This document shows, piece by piece, positions 25,795 to 34,492 of a stretch of DNA of 64,000 nucleotides (its first letter is position 1; each line of letters starts with the position of its first letter). The DNA is taken from contig NZ_AP021869.1 in the NCBI RefSeq assembly GCF_026001925.1, positions 1,612,001-1,676,000 on the forward strand, written 5' to 3'. The translations under genes were made by a program, and so were the position numbers. Below the pieces are notes generated by a model. It was not told the DNA's origin. It searched no databases and was given only the letters and a program-made list of their open reading frames with translations. This DNA is from Vibrio gangliei (lineage in GTDB: Bacteria; Pseudomonadota; Gammaproteobacteria; Enterobacterales; Vibrionaceae).

Positions 25795-25810
25795 TGTGAG
25801 TACGATCACC
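25795..25810. promoter_or_regulatory. Probable CRP site
   Basis: TGTGA-GTACGA-TCACC matches TGTGA-N6-TCACA at nine of ten core positions. It lies between the divergent IIB and second IIC genes, so both may need cAMP-CRP. Confidence 0.7.
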
Positions 25811-25870
25811 CGATCTCAGAATTAAATCTGGCAAAATGAGATCTAGATAATAAAAATAAGTAGGACGCAC

Positions 25871-27151
25871 ATGGATCACCAGACCAATCAACGGATAATA
25901 AAACGTGTCGAACGTCACATTTCCCCCGTGGCTAATTGGCTTGCGAGCAGTAAGCATCTCGTTGCTATTCGAGATGGCTTCCAAATAGCAATGCCATTCA
26001 TTATCGTTGGCAGCTTATTTGTACCATTTATATTTCCGCCATTTAGCCCAGGTAACTACCCTCGTATTAATGAGTTTTTATTAAATCATCGACATTTCTT
26101 TTATACGATTTTCGAACATACCATGGGGCTAATTGCTTTATTTATTGCCTTTGGTGCCAGCGCGAGCTTGGCCAAGCAATATAAATTTCCAGAACGTATG
26201 TCGGGCTTAACCGGATGTGTTGCCTTCTTGTTATTAACTGGGGTTGCGAATCAAGGAAATCCCGAAGACTTTTTAGGCGGGAATGGATTATTCACGGCTA
26301 TTATTTCAAGTATTTACAGCATAGAAGTCATTCGTTTTTTTTATAAGCGTGAATGGACATTCCGTCTACCTGAAGAAGTACCGGTTATTACACGCAATGC
26401 TTTTCGATTAATTCCACCGCTATTATTTATCGTATTATCTTTAACCATTATTAACTTATCTTTAAAAGAATATACGGGCTTATATTTCCCTCAACTGGTT
26501 ACCGAGTTGTTTAAACCGTTAGTGATTGCGAGCGATACACTCACTGCCGTACTGATTTCTCTACTTCTCTGTCAGATTCTATGGTTTATGGGCATTCACG
26601 GTTCTTTGATTGTCACAGGTATCATGAACCCGTTTTGGCTCAGTGGGCTTATATCCAATCAGGCCGCTTTAGCGATGGGAGAACCTGTGCCTCATATTTA
26701 TTTACAGGGTTTTTGGGATTATTACTTGTTGATCGGTGGTGTCGGCTCAACCTTGCCGCTGGTGTTTATGGCGATGAAGAGTCGCTCCAAACAGCTAAAT
26801 TCTGTGGCGAAAATTGGATTTATCCCCTCCCTATTTAATATCAATGAGCCGATCTTATTTGGCTTTCCGATCATCATGAACCCTCTTTTCTTCTTGCCAT
26901 TTGTCTTTGTGCCATTAATCAATGCCATCTTGGCCTGGCACTTCACGCAGTTAGGTGTATTAGAGCCATTTGTGTCGATGCTTCCTTGGTCAATGCCTGC
27001 GCCACTAGGGGCTTACCTCTCGGCAAATGGTAGTGTCAATAACCTCATCATGGTCCTTTTTGCCATGCTAAACTCTTGGATGTTGTACCGCCCATTTTTT
27101 AAAGTGCATGAAAAATGGTTACTTAACCAAGAAACTAAAACGGTTTCATAG
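25871..27151 (+). CDS. PTS enzyme IIC, lactose/cellobiose family (IIC-2, unpaired)
   Basis: A 426-residue second IIC, clearly a paralog of the one at 23915-25237. It keeps the same key motifs: FIFPPFSPGNY, WFMGIHGSLIVTGIMNPFW and FNINEPILFGFPIIMNP. No IIA or IIB gene follows; a ROK kinase gene does. It could share IIA/IIB with the divergent operon and carry a second sugar. Retention of the His and Glu residues speaks against a mere facilitator. AGGA lies before the start; the class I operator and CRP site are shared with IIB. Confidence 0.92.
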   Translation: MDHQTNQRIIKRVERHISPVANWLASSKHLVAIRDGFQIAMPFIIVGSLFVPFIFPPFSPGNYPRINEFLLNHRHFFYTIFEHTMGLIALFIAFGASASLAKQYKFPERMSGLTGCVAFLLLTGVANQGNPEDFLGGNGLFTAIISSIYSIEVIRFFYKREWTFRLPEEVPVITRNAFRLIPPLLFIVLSLTIINLSLKEYTGLYFPQLVTELFKPLVIASDTLTAVLISLLLCQILWFMGIHGSLIVTGIMNPFWLSGLISNQAALAMGEPVPHIYLQGFWDYYLLIGGVGSTLPLVFMAMKSRSKQLNSVAKIGFIPSLFNINEPILFGFPIIMNPLFFLPFVFVPLINAILAWHFTQLGVLEPFVSMLPWSMPAPLGAYLSANGSVNNLIMVLFAMLNSWMLYRPFFKVHEKWLLNQETKTVS

Positions 27152-27297
27152 CAAGTTTCACCGACAAAATGTGAGTGTTCACCAATATATGAGCATTCAC
27201 ATTCCTCTTAGTCTCAGTTTTTCTTAAATAGCCGTTTGCCCATTACGCGCCTTTGTTAACGTATTATTAACCGTAGATAACAAGCTCAGGTAGTAAT

Positions 27298-28209
27298 ATG
27301 GGTACACAACATTATTTAGTATTAGACATCGGTGGCAGTGCCGTTAAATATGCCATCATGACGGCGCAAGCTGAAATCATCACTCAAGGAAGCTACCCAA
27401 GCCCCACCACCACGATTGATGCTTTTTGGCAGACATTTGAAGCCAACCTACTGCCGCTTGCGCAGCAGTACCAAGTTAAAGGTGTTGCCATTAGTGCACC
27501 CGGCTCTGTCGACTGCGACTCCAGTATCATATATGGCCACAGTGCATTGCGTTACCTGCATGGACCAAACTTTCGCCAGCATATTCAACACAATTATCAA
27601 CTTAACTGTGAAATTGAAAATGATGCTAATTGCGCCGCATTAGCAGAATTATGGAGATCTGATATTCAAGGCGATATTTGCTTATTAGTCATAGGCACAG
27701 GTGTTGGCGGCTCCATGGTCATCAACCGTAAAGTTCACCATGGTCATCACCTTCACGGGGCCGAGTTCGGCTATATGTTTGTGGGTGTGGATGATGACAA
27801 TAAGCCCGTGACATTGAGCGGCTGTGCAGCCACACGCTCGTTAATTCAAAATAGTGCCAAAATACTGGGTTTAGAGGAACATCAATTGAATGGTAAAGCC
27901 GTCTTTGAACTGGCGGAATCAGGTAATAAAGACATTCAAGCAGTGATTGATAAGTGGTACCAAATGCTGGCATATGGTGTCTATAATGTGCAATATTGTG
28001 TCGATCCTGAACAAATCATACTTGGTGGCGCAATCAGTACCCGCCCGGATTTTGTCGAACAAATTGAGCGAAAATTGGATCTCATTTTTGCAGAAAACCC
28101 TTTTTCTAGTGTCCGCCCTAAACTCAGTGTGTGCGAAGCAGGAAATGACGCTAATTTGATCGGTGCACTTTACCATTACCTTCAGCGACAAGACCTGGTC
28201 ACCAGTTAA
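27298..28209 (+). CDS. ROK-family sugar kinase, BglK-like
   Basis: A 303-residue cytoplasmic kinase of the ROK family. ATP-binding DIGGSAVKYAIM is at the N-terminus, the catalytic Asp is in ENDANCAALAE, and GTGVGGSM follows. The CxCGxxGC zinc motif of typical ROK glucokinases is missing. The segment GAEFGYMF has Tyr where glucokinases have His, as in Klebsiella beta-glucoside kinase BglK from memory. BglK phosphorylates unmodified cellobiose and gentiobiose at O6', making substrates for 6-phospho-beta-glucosidase. That activity would join the ABC importer to the GH1 enzyme. It follows IIC-2 by 146 bases. Confidence 0.8.
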   Translation: MGTQHYLVLDIGGSAVKYAIMTAQAEIITQGSYPSPTTTIDAFWQTFEANLLPLAQQYQVKGVAISAPGSVDCDSSIIYGHSALRYLHGPNFRQHIQHNYQLNCEIENDANCAALAELWRSDIQGDICLLVIGTGVGGSMVINRKVHHGHHLHGAEFGYMFVGVDDDNKPVTLSGCAATRSLIQNSAKILGLEEHQLNGKAVFELAESGNKDIQAVIDKWYQMLAYGVYNVQYCVDPEQIILGGAISTRPDFVEQIERKLDLIFAENPFSSVRPKLSVCEAGNDANLIGALYHYLQRQDLVTS

Positions 28210-28235
28210 AATAAAGCATTAACTGCCCTAAAAGT

Positions 28236-28270
28236 ACAAATCCCACAACCGTTAAGGTTGTGGGATTTGT
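28236..28270. terminator. Bidirectional hairpin between kinase and MalM genes
   Basis: Perfect 15-base arms ACAAATCCCACAACC and GGTTGTGGGATTTGT with a 5-base loop, between two convergent genes. Confidence 0.85.
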
Positions 28271-28308
28271 CATTTTAAGGAGTGCTGTTCAGAGGATAGT
28301 GAATGACA

Positions 28309-28962
28309 TTACTCCTCCGTCAATCGCTCTAGTTTGATTGTCATATTTCCCACCGGTACATGTGTAGTTTTTAACCATGGCTTAGGTGGTACGTCGACAC
28401 CATTTTCTTTGTCGTGCTGCTGCTCAGCGTCGAACAGCTGAGTACGTTGCCCGTAATCATCTTGATGACTGTATATCGCTACATATCGTATGGATTGGTA
28501 ATCATCTCCAACGGGTGCAACGAGATCAAATTGGTCATATTTTTCGACAAAAGTGGCTGTAACTTCATCACCGACAGGTTGAAATTGACCATCTAAAAGT
28601 TGTAAATAAGGGACCACGACGGTTTCTCTCGCACCACTAATCACATGGATACCTTGGTCAAATTCTAAAGCAGGTAACGCAAATACTTTAACGAATGTTT
28701 TTCCTGAATCTAACTGCATGACAGCATCATCGTGAGATAAAGTAAAAGGCACGGTTTTATTAGGTTGTAAATACGTTGCTTCGACATCAGAAAAATGCCC
28801 AGCGGTGATTGAAATATCTTTTAAATCGGCCACTGTCGCGACTTCTTTCGTTGTCACTTCTTGCGTTTTCGATCCAAACAAATTCGGATTAAATATATTC
28901 CCATTTTTGTCTGCACAACCGGTCATGGTTAATAATACGCCCAAAGCTAATATTTTTTTCAT
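28309..28962 (-). CDS. MalM-family periplasmic lipoprotein
   Basis: A 217-residue lipoprotein with lipobox MTGC (Cys15). The C-terminal 130 residues resemble the maltose operon protein MalM (FVKVFALPALEFDQGIHV, SIRYVAIYSHQDDYGQRTQL, VGNMTIKLERL). MalM is a periplasmic protein of the mal regulon with a poorly known role, possibly joining porin and binding protein. Here it is divergent from a LamB-family porin, an arrangement that echoes lamB-malM of enterobacteria. The N-terminal part differs, and the sugar need not be maltose. AAAGGAATAGAG precedes the start. Confidence 0.8.
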   Translation of the reverse strand: MKKILALGVLLTMTGCADKNGNIFNPNLFGSKTQEVTTKEVATVADLKDISITAGHFSDVEATYLQPNKTVPFTLSHDDAVMQLDSGKTFVKVFALPALEFDQGIHVISGARETVVVPYLQLLDGQFQPVGDEVTATFVEKYDQFDLVAPVGDDYQSIRYVAIYSHQDDYGQRTQLFDAEQQHDKENGVDVPPKPWLKTTHVPVGNMTIKLERLTEE

Positions 28963-29578
28963 CTCTATTCCTTTAATTAATTATTCTTATTTCTCTAAAA
29001 AGAACGACATATAGCGTTTTGATGATACCCCCCAGCTTTCTGGGCTAAAAATCCTGTATCAATTTGAACATCACATGCCGTTTATTTCATTTCCGATTGA
29101 ACTAGATTGCGATGTTTTTATCAAAGTTGCAACTTATGTAAATAAAGTCATCTTCATTATTTAATATTCAAACACATCAACTTGAAATATTTCACCATTA
29201 TGAAATATTTCATAATTCATCCATTTATCTTCATTTTTTTTGAAACAAGAACCGTGACCATGCTCTCGTAAAATCACTTGTTTCATGAAACTTGATTTTT
29301 TTCACCTGTACACATTCAAAGAAAAAACGTTGTGAGCTAGCGCAAAAATCGTGACCCGGAAAACGGTTTCCGACATCAATCTGCCATCGAATGTGATCTT
29401 GATAACACTTACCTTTCCGCCAAGCAATTTCATGGACACATCATCCTCTGAACTCCTGTGATTTCATTCAATAATTTCAAGCCTTTCACTACCTATACTG
29501 AGCTCCAGAAGTTAAGCAACACCAATAAAAATACAAATATAACAAGCACTTTCTATAGTGCGCATAAAGGGAAATTAT
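28963..29578. promoter_or_regulatory. Divergent promoter region of malM-like and lamB-like genes with two operator types
   Basis: In 616 bases there are TGAAATATTTCA at 29183-29194 and again inside the perfect 20-base palindrome at 29197-29216, GTTTCATGAAAC at 29280-29291, and a class I site GGAAAACGGTTTCC at 29358-29371. A weak CRP-like sequence lies at 29392-29407. The class II half-sites (GAAAT/GAAAC) are concentrated here. No gene is seen. Confidence 0.7.
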
Positions 29579-30784
29579 ATGAAAAACACAACACTCGCTC
29601 TGGCCATCGCTGCCGCCACAGTCTTACCTTCAATCGCTCAAGCAGACGATAGCTTCTTATTTACAGGTTATGCTCGTTACGGAGCTGGTTACACTGCTGA
29701 CGATGCGCTGTATAACGGTTCTGTCAAAAACGGTATTAACGTAATTAAAACCGCTGCTAGCCAATATCAAGCAACGGGTCGTCTTGGTAACGAAGGCAAC
29801 GGTTTCGAATTCAAATTACAAAAAATGTTCCAGCAAGATGACATGCAATGGGATGTTGCTGTGATGCTTGATGATGGTTATGACGGCAACCCAACCGGTA
29901 TTTCACAGGCTTACGCGGGCGGTAAAGGTATTTTTGCTGCGCAGCCAGATGCTTATATCTGGGCAGGTCAGCGCTTTAACGACCGTGAACAAATTGATGT
30001 GAACGATTATTTCTACCTGCAAAATGATGGTACAGGTACAGGTGTTGATAACCTAGACCTTGGCTTTGCTAAGTTAGACTTCTCTTTAGTTGCTGGCGAT
30101 AAAGGCCGCAACGGTCGCTACGCTGTAACCACTAAGCTGCATGATATCAATCTGACGGATTCACAGAGCCTACGCTTCCATTTTAACTACGGTTTTGGCA
30201 ATGGTTCTCAAACCGATGCAGATACTGGCATCACCACAGATGTTGAAGATAATGACGCATTCCAAGTAGCAGCCATTCACCGCTTAACTTGGTCAAACGG
30301 TTGGAACGAATTTGCGGTTCGTTACAGTGAAGGCGTTCGTAACGGCATTTTATGGAGTAATGCAGCAGAAGACGGTGGTTCATTAGGTGCATTTACCTAC
30401 GGTGAATTAGCCTTTACTGAAAACGTCTTAATGCAATATGCGTTTAGCATGGAAGACAATGATTTATCGACCAATGAAAATGGTGATGAGCTATGGACAC
30501 AAGCGGTTATCCGCCCTGGATATCGTTGGAATGATCGCATGAGCACATGGCTTGAACTGGGTTACGACCAAGTAAAATTTGACGATGACCTAGGTACCAA
30601 CTCCTCTTGGAAAGCCACCCTTTCACAAAATATTGGTATGGGCAGCTTCATGGGTTCACGCCCAATGCTACGCTTCTACGCCACTTACGGCCAACTTGAT
30701 ACTGAGTATGTTGGACAGTCAGGTGCTGAATACGGCGACTCTGATGCTCTAACTGTTGGTGCAATGTTTGAAGCATGGTGGTAA
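29579..30784 (+). CDS. LamB-family carbohydrate porin
   Basis: A 401-residue outer-membrane porin. Signal peptide [22 protein letters not shown]; mature protein starts DDSFLFTGYARYGAGYT. LamB-type landmarks include GRLGNEGNGFEFKLQK, AYIWAGQRFNDREQIDVND and the end VGAMFEAWW with a terminal aromatic residue. Trimeric 18-strand sugar channels of this family pass maltodextrins or other oligosaccharides. The linkage to beta-glycoside genes suggests a different sugar from maltose. The start at 29579 follows AAAGGGAAATT. Both operator types lie upstream. Confidence 0.88.
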   Translation: MKNTTLALAIAAATVLPSIAQADDSFLFTGYARYGAGYTADDALYNGSVKNGINVIKTAASQYQATGRLGNEGNGFEFKLQKMFQQDDMQWDVAVMLDDGYDGNPTGISQAYAGGKGIFAAQPDAYIWAGQRFNDREQIDVNDYFYLQNDGTGTGVDNLDLGFAKLDFSLVAGDKGRNGRYAVTTKLHDINLTDSQSLRFHFNYGFGNGSQTDADTGITTDVEDNDAFQVAAIHRLTWSNGWNEFAVRYSEGVRNGILWSNAAEDGGSLGAFTYGELAFTENVLMQYAFSMEDNDLSTNENGDELWTQAVIRPGYRWNDRMSTWLELGYDQVKFDDDLGTNSSWKATLSQNIGMGSFMGSRPMLRFYATYGQLDTEYVGQSGAEYGDSDALTVGAMFEAWW

Positions 30785-30808
30785 GCCACACTCGTAAACT
30801 CGCAAGAG

Positions 30809-30912
30809 GTGAGGCATGACGGCCATCATGCCTCACACAGTAATAATCCTACTATTTTGATTTCATATTTCCTTTCTGGTACCAGCCAGATTTTGCCAGA
30901 AAGGCTTTTTTT
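30809..30912 (+). terminator. Double hairpin and terminator after the porin gene
   Basis: First hairpin GTGAGGCATGA / TCATGCCTCAC (30809-30836). Then a terminator with arms CCTTTCTGG (30871-30879) and CCAGAAAGG (30896-30904) and a run of seven T. The first may protect the abundant porin message. Confidence 0.85.
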
Positions 30913-30947
30913 GATAAAAGTTTTCACCATTGGAGTGGATGACTTTT

Positions 30948-30972
30948 ATGAAACAAAGCTGAAATATTTCAT
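30948..30972. promoter_or_regulatory. Class II operator-like site upstream of LacI regulator 2
   Basis: ATGAAAC, five bases, then TGAAATATTTCAT. The 12-base core is identical to the two copies at 29183 and 29201. Confidence 0.6.
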
Positions 30973-31089
30973 GGCCCTATGATTTTTTGATTGGACTTTC
31001 AATATTTGAAGGTTTGTTGTGCGAGATCATACAACTTACAGACTTTGTTCTCGTCACTCGCATCGGCAGTGCTTAGAATCTGATTATGC

Positions 31090-31103
31090 GGAAACCGGTT
31101 TCC
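31090..31103. promoter_or_regulatory. Class I operator upstream of the regulator/ABC operon
   Basis: GGAAACCGGTTTCC, a perfect 14-base palindrome 44 bases before the start of LacI regulator 2, identical in core to the PTS operator. Position implies autorepression of the regulator-ABC operon. Confidence 0.85.
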
Positions 31104-31147
31104 AGCTGAGCTTCCGAGTATATCAGCGAACTATCTAAGGGATTAAT

Positions 31148-32152
31148 ATGGCAACCATCAAACAAGTTTCGGAGCTTTCTGGCGTATCGCAAGCAACGGT
31201 ATCACGCGTTATTAATGGAAGTAGTCGTGTAAGCCACGACAAGAAACTGCGTGTTGAAAAAGCCATCCAAGAATTGGATTACCGCCCGCAGTCGATTGCA
31301 CATTCAGCTGCCATTAACCGTTCTGGCTGTATTGGTTTAGTGATTCCTGAATTATCAGGGCCTTACTATGGAAATATCATGAGCACGGTCGAGGATACAC
31401 TCCGCCCGTTGGGTTACCAACTCTTGGTAACTGCCGGAGGACAAAGTGCGCAATCGGAGCAAATGGCCGTTGATTTTTTAATCAGCCGTCGAGTGGATGC
31501 CTTGTTACTTTATACCTCGTATCTCTCTGATGATTTCTTAATTGATTTATCTAATCAAAAAAATCCGTTTGTGGTGCTAAGCCGTTCTATTCCTGAGCTG
31601 AATCATAGCTGCATCGAAGTGGATGATGAGCTAGGAGGAAAAACTGCCACTCGGCACTTACTCGAATTGGGCCACCGTAAAATTGCCTGCATCACAGGGC
31701 CATTGTCAAAACCCGATGCACGAGCTCGATTACAAGGCTATAGATCAGCACTAGAAGAAGCCAATATTGCTTACGACTCACGATTAGTGACCGAAGCGGG
31801 TTTTACTGAGTTAACCGGGGCACGCGCCATGGAAAAGTTACTCAACCGCGAATTGGATTTTTCTGCTGTTTTTTGCTGCAACGATCTTATGGCTATTGGC
31901 GCTTTAGAGGCCATAAACGAATTACGCTCGAACCAAGCGCCAACAATTTCAGTCATGGGCTTCGACAATATTATTTTTAGCCAATATGTCAGCCCACCAC
32001 TGTCAACGATTCAATACCCAATAGAAAAAATGAGTGTTGAAGCTGTGCATTTATTACTGCAAAAACTGAATAAACAAAAACCCGATGTGCAATTTAAATT
32101 CACCCCGACACTCGTCGTTCGTGAATCAACCATGGCGCTTGCACCTCTCTAA
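31148..32152 (+). CDS. LacI-family regulator 2 (ABC operon, AscG-like)
   Basis: A 334-residue LacI/GalR regulator. The helix-turn-helix is SELSGVSQATVSRVINGSSRV; the sensor domain has IGLVIPELSGPYYG, GGQSAQSEQMAVDFLISRRVD in two adjoining parts, and ISVMGFDNI. The spacing and several of these segments resemble E. coli AscG. It is the first gene of an operon with the ABC importer (38 bases to the next gene) and has a class I operator in its own promoter. I regard it as the best candidate for the class I sites in all three promoters. AAGGGATTAAT precedes the start. Confidence 0.9.
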   Translation: MATIKQVSELSGVSQATVSRVINGSSRVSHDKKLRVEKAIQELDYRPQSIAHSAAINRSGCIGLVIPELSGPYYGNIMSTVEDTLRPLGYQLLVTAGGQSAQSEQMAVDFLISRRVDALLLYTSYLSDDFLIDLSNQKNPFVVLSRSIPELNHSCIEVDDELGGKTATRHLLELGHRKIACITGPLSKPDARARLQGYRSALEEANIAYDSRLVTEAGFTELTGARAMEKLLNRELDFSAVFCCNDLMAIGALEAINELRSNQAPTISVMGFDNIIFSQYVSPPLSTIQYPIEKMSVEAVHLLLQKLNKQKPDVQFKFTPTLVVRESTMALAPL

Positions 32153-32190
32153 CAAGCCATTTATTCCAATAACATTTTAAGGACGAAATA

Positions 32191-33435
32191 ATGATGAATC
32201 TAAAGTCTTTGACCCTAGCTGCTGTTGTCAGCGCCGCGACATTAGGTACCGCGTACGCTGAAGAAAATATTCGTTTTGATGGTTTTCCCGACTTTGATAG
32301 TAGCCTTAAAGTCATACTGCCTGACTTTGAGAAACAAACAGGGATCCATGTAGACTACCTAATGAATAACCACGGTGACCATCACACCAAATTAACCACC
32401 AACTTAGCCACTGGTTCGGGTGCGGGTGATGTTGTGGTCGTGGATGTCGAAAAAATTGGTCCATTTGTCGCTTCTGGCGGTCTCGTTAATCTTTCTGCCA
32501 CTTTTAAAGCTGACCAATATGAGAAAGATTTTGCACCGTATGCCTGGGCACAAGGTCGTGGTGCAGATGGTGGCATTTATGGTATCCCTGTCGATCTCGG
32601 TCCGGGTGTCATGTACTACCGTCGTGATCTGCTGGCGAAAACTGGCGATGACATGGATGAGGTTATCAAAGATTGGGATAGCTATATCTCTTACGGTGAA
32701 GACCTTAAAAAACAAGGCATCTACTTAATTGCATCAGCTGCGGATGTGGCGCAAGCGATTATTTATACCACCGTTGGTGACAATGAAGGTCTGTACTTCG
32801 ATGCCAAAGGTGAGCCATTGGTCACCAGTCCTCGCTTCGTTAAAGCCTTTACTGTGGCAAAAGAAATTCGAGACAAAGACTTAGATGCTCGCATTACCGC
32901 TTGGAGTAATGAATGGTATGAAGGTTTCCGTAAAGGTACCTTCGCGACTCAGCTATCTGGTGCTTGGTTACTCGGTCATCTACAAAACTGGATTGCGCCT
33001 GAAACCTCTGGAAAATGGGGCGTTTCTCACCTACCAAATGGTATTTATGGTAGCTGGGGCGGTTCATTCCTTTCGATTCCAAAACAAAGTCAGCATCAAG
33101 AAGCAGCTTGGAAATTGATCCAATACATGACTACCCAACGTGATGTTCAGTTAACTCACTTCGAAACAATTGGGGCTTTCCCTGCTAACGTCACGACTTA
33201 CGACAGCGATATTTTCAACGAGTCCATTCCATTCTTGGGTGGTCAAAAAGCTCGTCAATTATTCGCTGAAGTGGCTCAGAAAGTAAAACCGGTTCTACCT
33301 GCAAAAGGCGATCACGTTGCCCGTTCTATCATTCTTGAAAATGCTTTAATGGAAGTGCTTGATGAAGGCAAAGATATTAAGCAAGCCTTGGCTGATGCTG
33401 AACGCTTAATCAAACGTCGTACTCGTAATATGTAA
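32191..33435 (+). CDS. Sugar ABC transporter substrate-binding protein
   Basis: A 414-residue periplasmic binding protein of the MalE-type cluster. Signal peptide is residues 1-23, ending GTAYA. The mature protein has FEKQTGIHVDYL, TNLATGSGAGDVVVVDVEKI and YGIPVDLGPGVMYYRRDLLAKTG, features of family 1 solute-binding proteins for oligosaccharides. Aromatic residues around WAQGRGADGG and GSWGGSFLSIPK are likely to stack on sugar rings. The ATG pair after AAGGACGAAATA makes the exact start ambiguous by one codon. A hairpin terminator follows, so it is made in excess over the permeases. Confidence 0.9.
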   Translation: MMNLKSLTLAAVVSAATLGTAYAEENIRFDGFPDFDSSLKVILPDFEKQTGIHVDYLMNNHGDHHTKLTTNLATGSGAGDVVVVDVEKIGPFVASGGLVNLSATFKADQYEKDFAPYAWAQGRGADGGIYGIPVDLGPGVMYYRRDLLAKTGDDMDEVIKDWDSYISYGEDLKKQGIYLIASAADVAQAIIYTTVGDNEGLYFDAKGEPLVTSPRFVKAFTVAKEIRDKDLDARITAWSNEWYEGFRKGTFATQLSGAWLLGHLQNWIAPETSGKWGVSHLPNGIYGSWGGSFLSIPKQSQHQEAAWKLIQYMTTQRDVQLTHFETIGAFPANVTTYDSDIFNESIPFLGGQKARQLFAEVAQKVKPVLPAKGDHVARSIILENALMEVLDEGKDIKQALADAERLIKRRTRNM

Positions 33436-33443
33436 TCTCCCTA

Positions 33444-33475
33444 TGGCAAAGAGGCGCTGTCTCTTTGCCATTTTT
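33444..33475 (+). terminator. Partial terminator inside the ABC operon
   Basis: Arms TGGCAAAGAG and CTCTTTGCCA with a 7-base loop and TTTTT. It should reduce read-through from the binding-protein gene to the permease genes, as the malE-malF hairpins do. Confidence 0.85.
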
Positions 33476-33504
33476 CTATCATAATATTGCCAAGAGAACC
33501 GATT

Positions 33505-34491
33505 ATGACTCAAGCTACTCAATCCGTAGTGTCGGCTCACTGTAATAAAAAAGCCTCTCGCTTTTCATGGTCTAAATTGACCCCTTATGGCTTCTTAATG
33601 CCATTTATTGTCTTATTTTCCATGTTTGGCTTATTCCCATTGTTATTTTCTGTATTTTTGTCTTTCCACGCCTGGAACCCAGTCGAAGGTTTAGACGCTA
33701 TGCAATATGTCGGGCTTGAAAACTACGACATTGCTTTAACCGACCCATGGCTGTGGCGCTCATTAAAAAATACGGTATGGCTCGCCATAACCTCTGGTGT
33801 GATGCAGCACCTAGTTGCGATTCCGGTGGCCTATATTTTAGTGTCTTTTTCTGACCGTTTACGTCACTGGCTAACATCCGCTTATTTTTTACCTTACATT
33901 ACGTCAACCGTTGCCGTTTCATTGATTTTCTTCAACATGTATTCACCAACCTCAGGTGTCATTAACCAAACGTTAGTGTCACTGGCTAACAGCCCTATTT
34001 TGGGGTGGGCCTTCAGTTGGGTGCTAGAATTTCAGCCCATTCGCTGGTTAGAGGATTCAACCCTAATAAAACCTTCAATTGCCTTTGTGGTTTTTTGGAA
34101 ATACACAGGGTTCAATATCGTACTTTACACCACAGGTTTAATGACGATTCCAAAAGATATTTTAGAAGCCGCCCGTATGGATGGTGCTAATGCAATAAGA
34201 CGCTTCTGGCATATTTCTTTGCCTATGATCCGCCCATTCATTTTCTTTGCCGTAACCCTAACGATCATTGGTAACTTACAGCTATTTGAAGAACCCTTTG
34301 TCTTGACCCGTGGTACAGGCGGTACTGGTCAATCCGGTCTGACTATTTCGATGTACCTCTACAAAGTCGGTTGGGAGTGGTTAGAAATGGGCACCGCTTC
34401 GGCGATTTCTTGGCTGCTGTTTGCCCTAATTGCCACCATGACAGCATTACAATTTTTCTTCTTTGGTAAGAAAGGATTAGAGGCGAATTAA
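33505..34491 (+). CDS. Sugar ABC permease, MalF/UgpA type
   Basis: A 328-residue inner-membrane permease with six segments. The EAA loop that contacts the ATPase is ILEAARMDGANAIRRFWHISLP. It starts at an ATG at 33505 after AAGAGAACC. One base separates its stop codon from the next permease. Partner of the MalG-type permease. Confidence 0.92.
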   Translation: MTQATQSVVSAHCNKKASRFSWSKLTPYGFLMPFIVLFSMFGLFPLLFSVFLSFHAWNPVEGLDAMQYVGLENYDIALTDPWLWRSLKNTVWLAITSGVMQHLVAIPVAYILVSFSDRLRHWLTSAYFLPYITSTVAVSLIFFNMYSPTSGVINQTLVSLANSPILGWAFSWVLEFQPIRWLEDSTLIKPSIAFVVFWKYTGFNIVLYTTGLMTIPKDILEAARMDGANAIRRFWHISLPMIRPFIFFAVTLTIIGNLQLFEEPFVLTRGTGGTGQSGLTISMYLYKVGWEWLEMGTASAISWLLFALIATMTALQFFFFGKKGLEAN

Positions 34492-34492
34492 T

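Noticed and set aside
29392-29407. CRP site TGTGATCTTGATAACA upstream of the porin
   Set aside because: One half-site is poor; I mention it only as a weak candidate.
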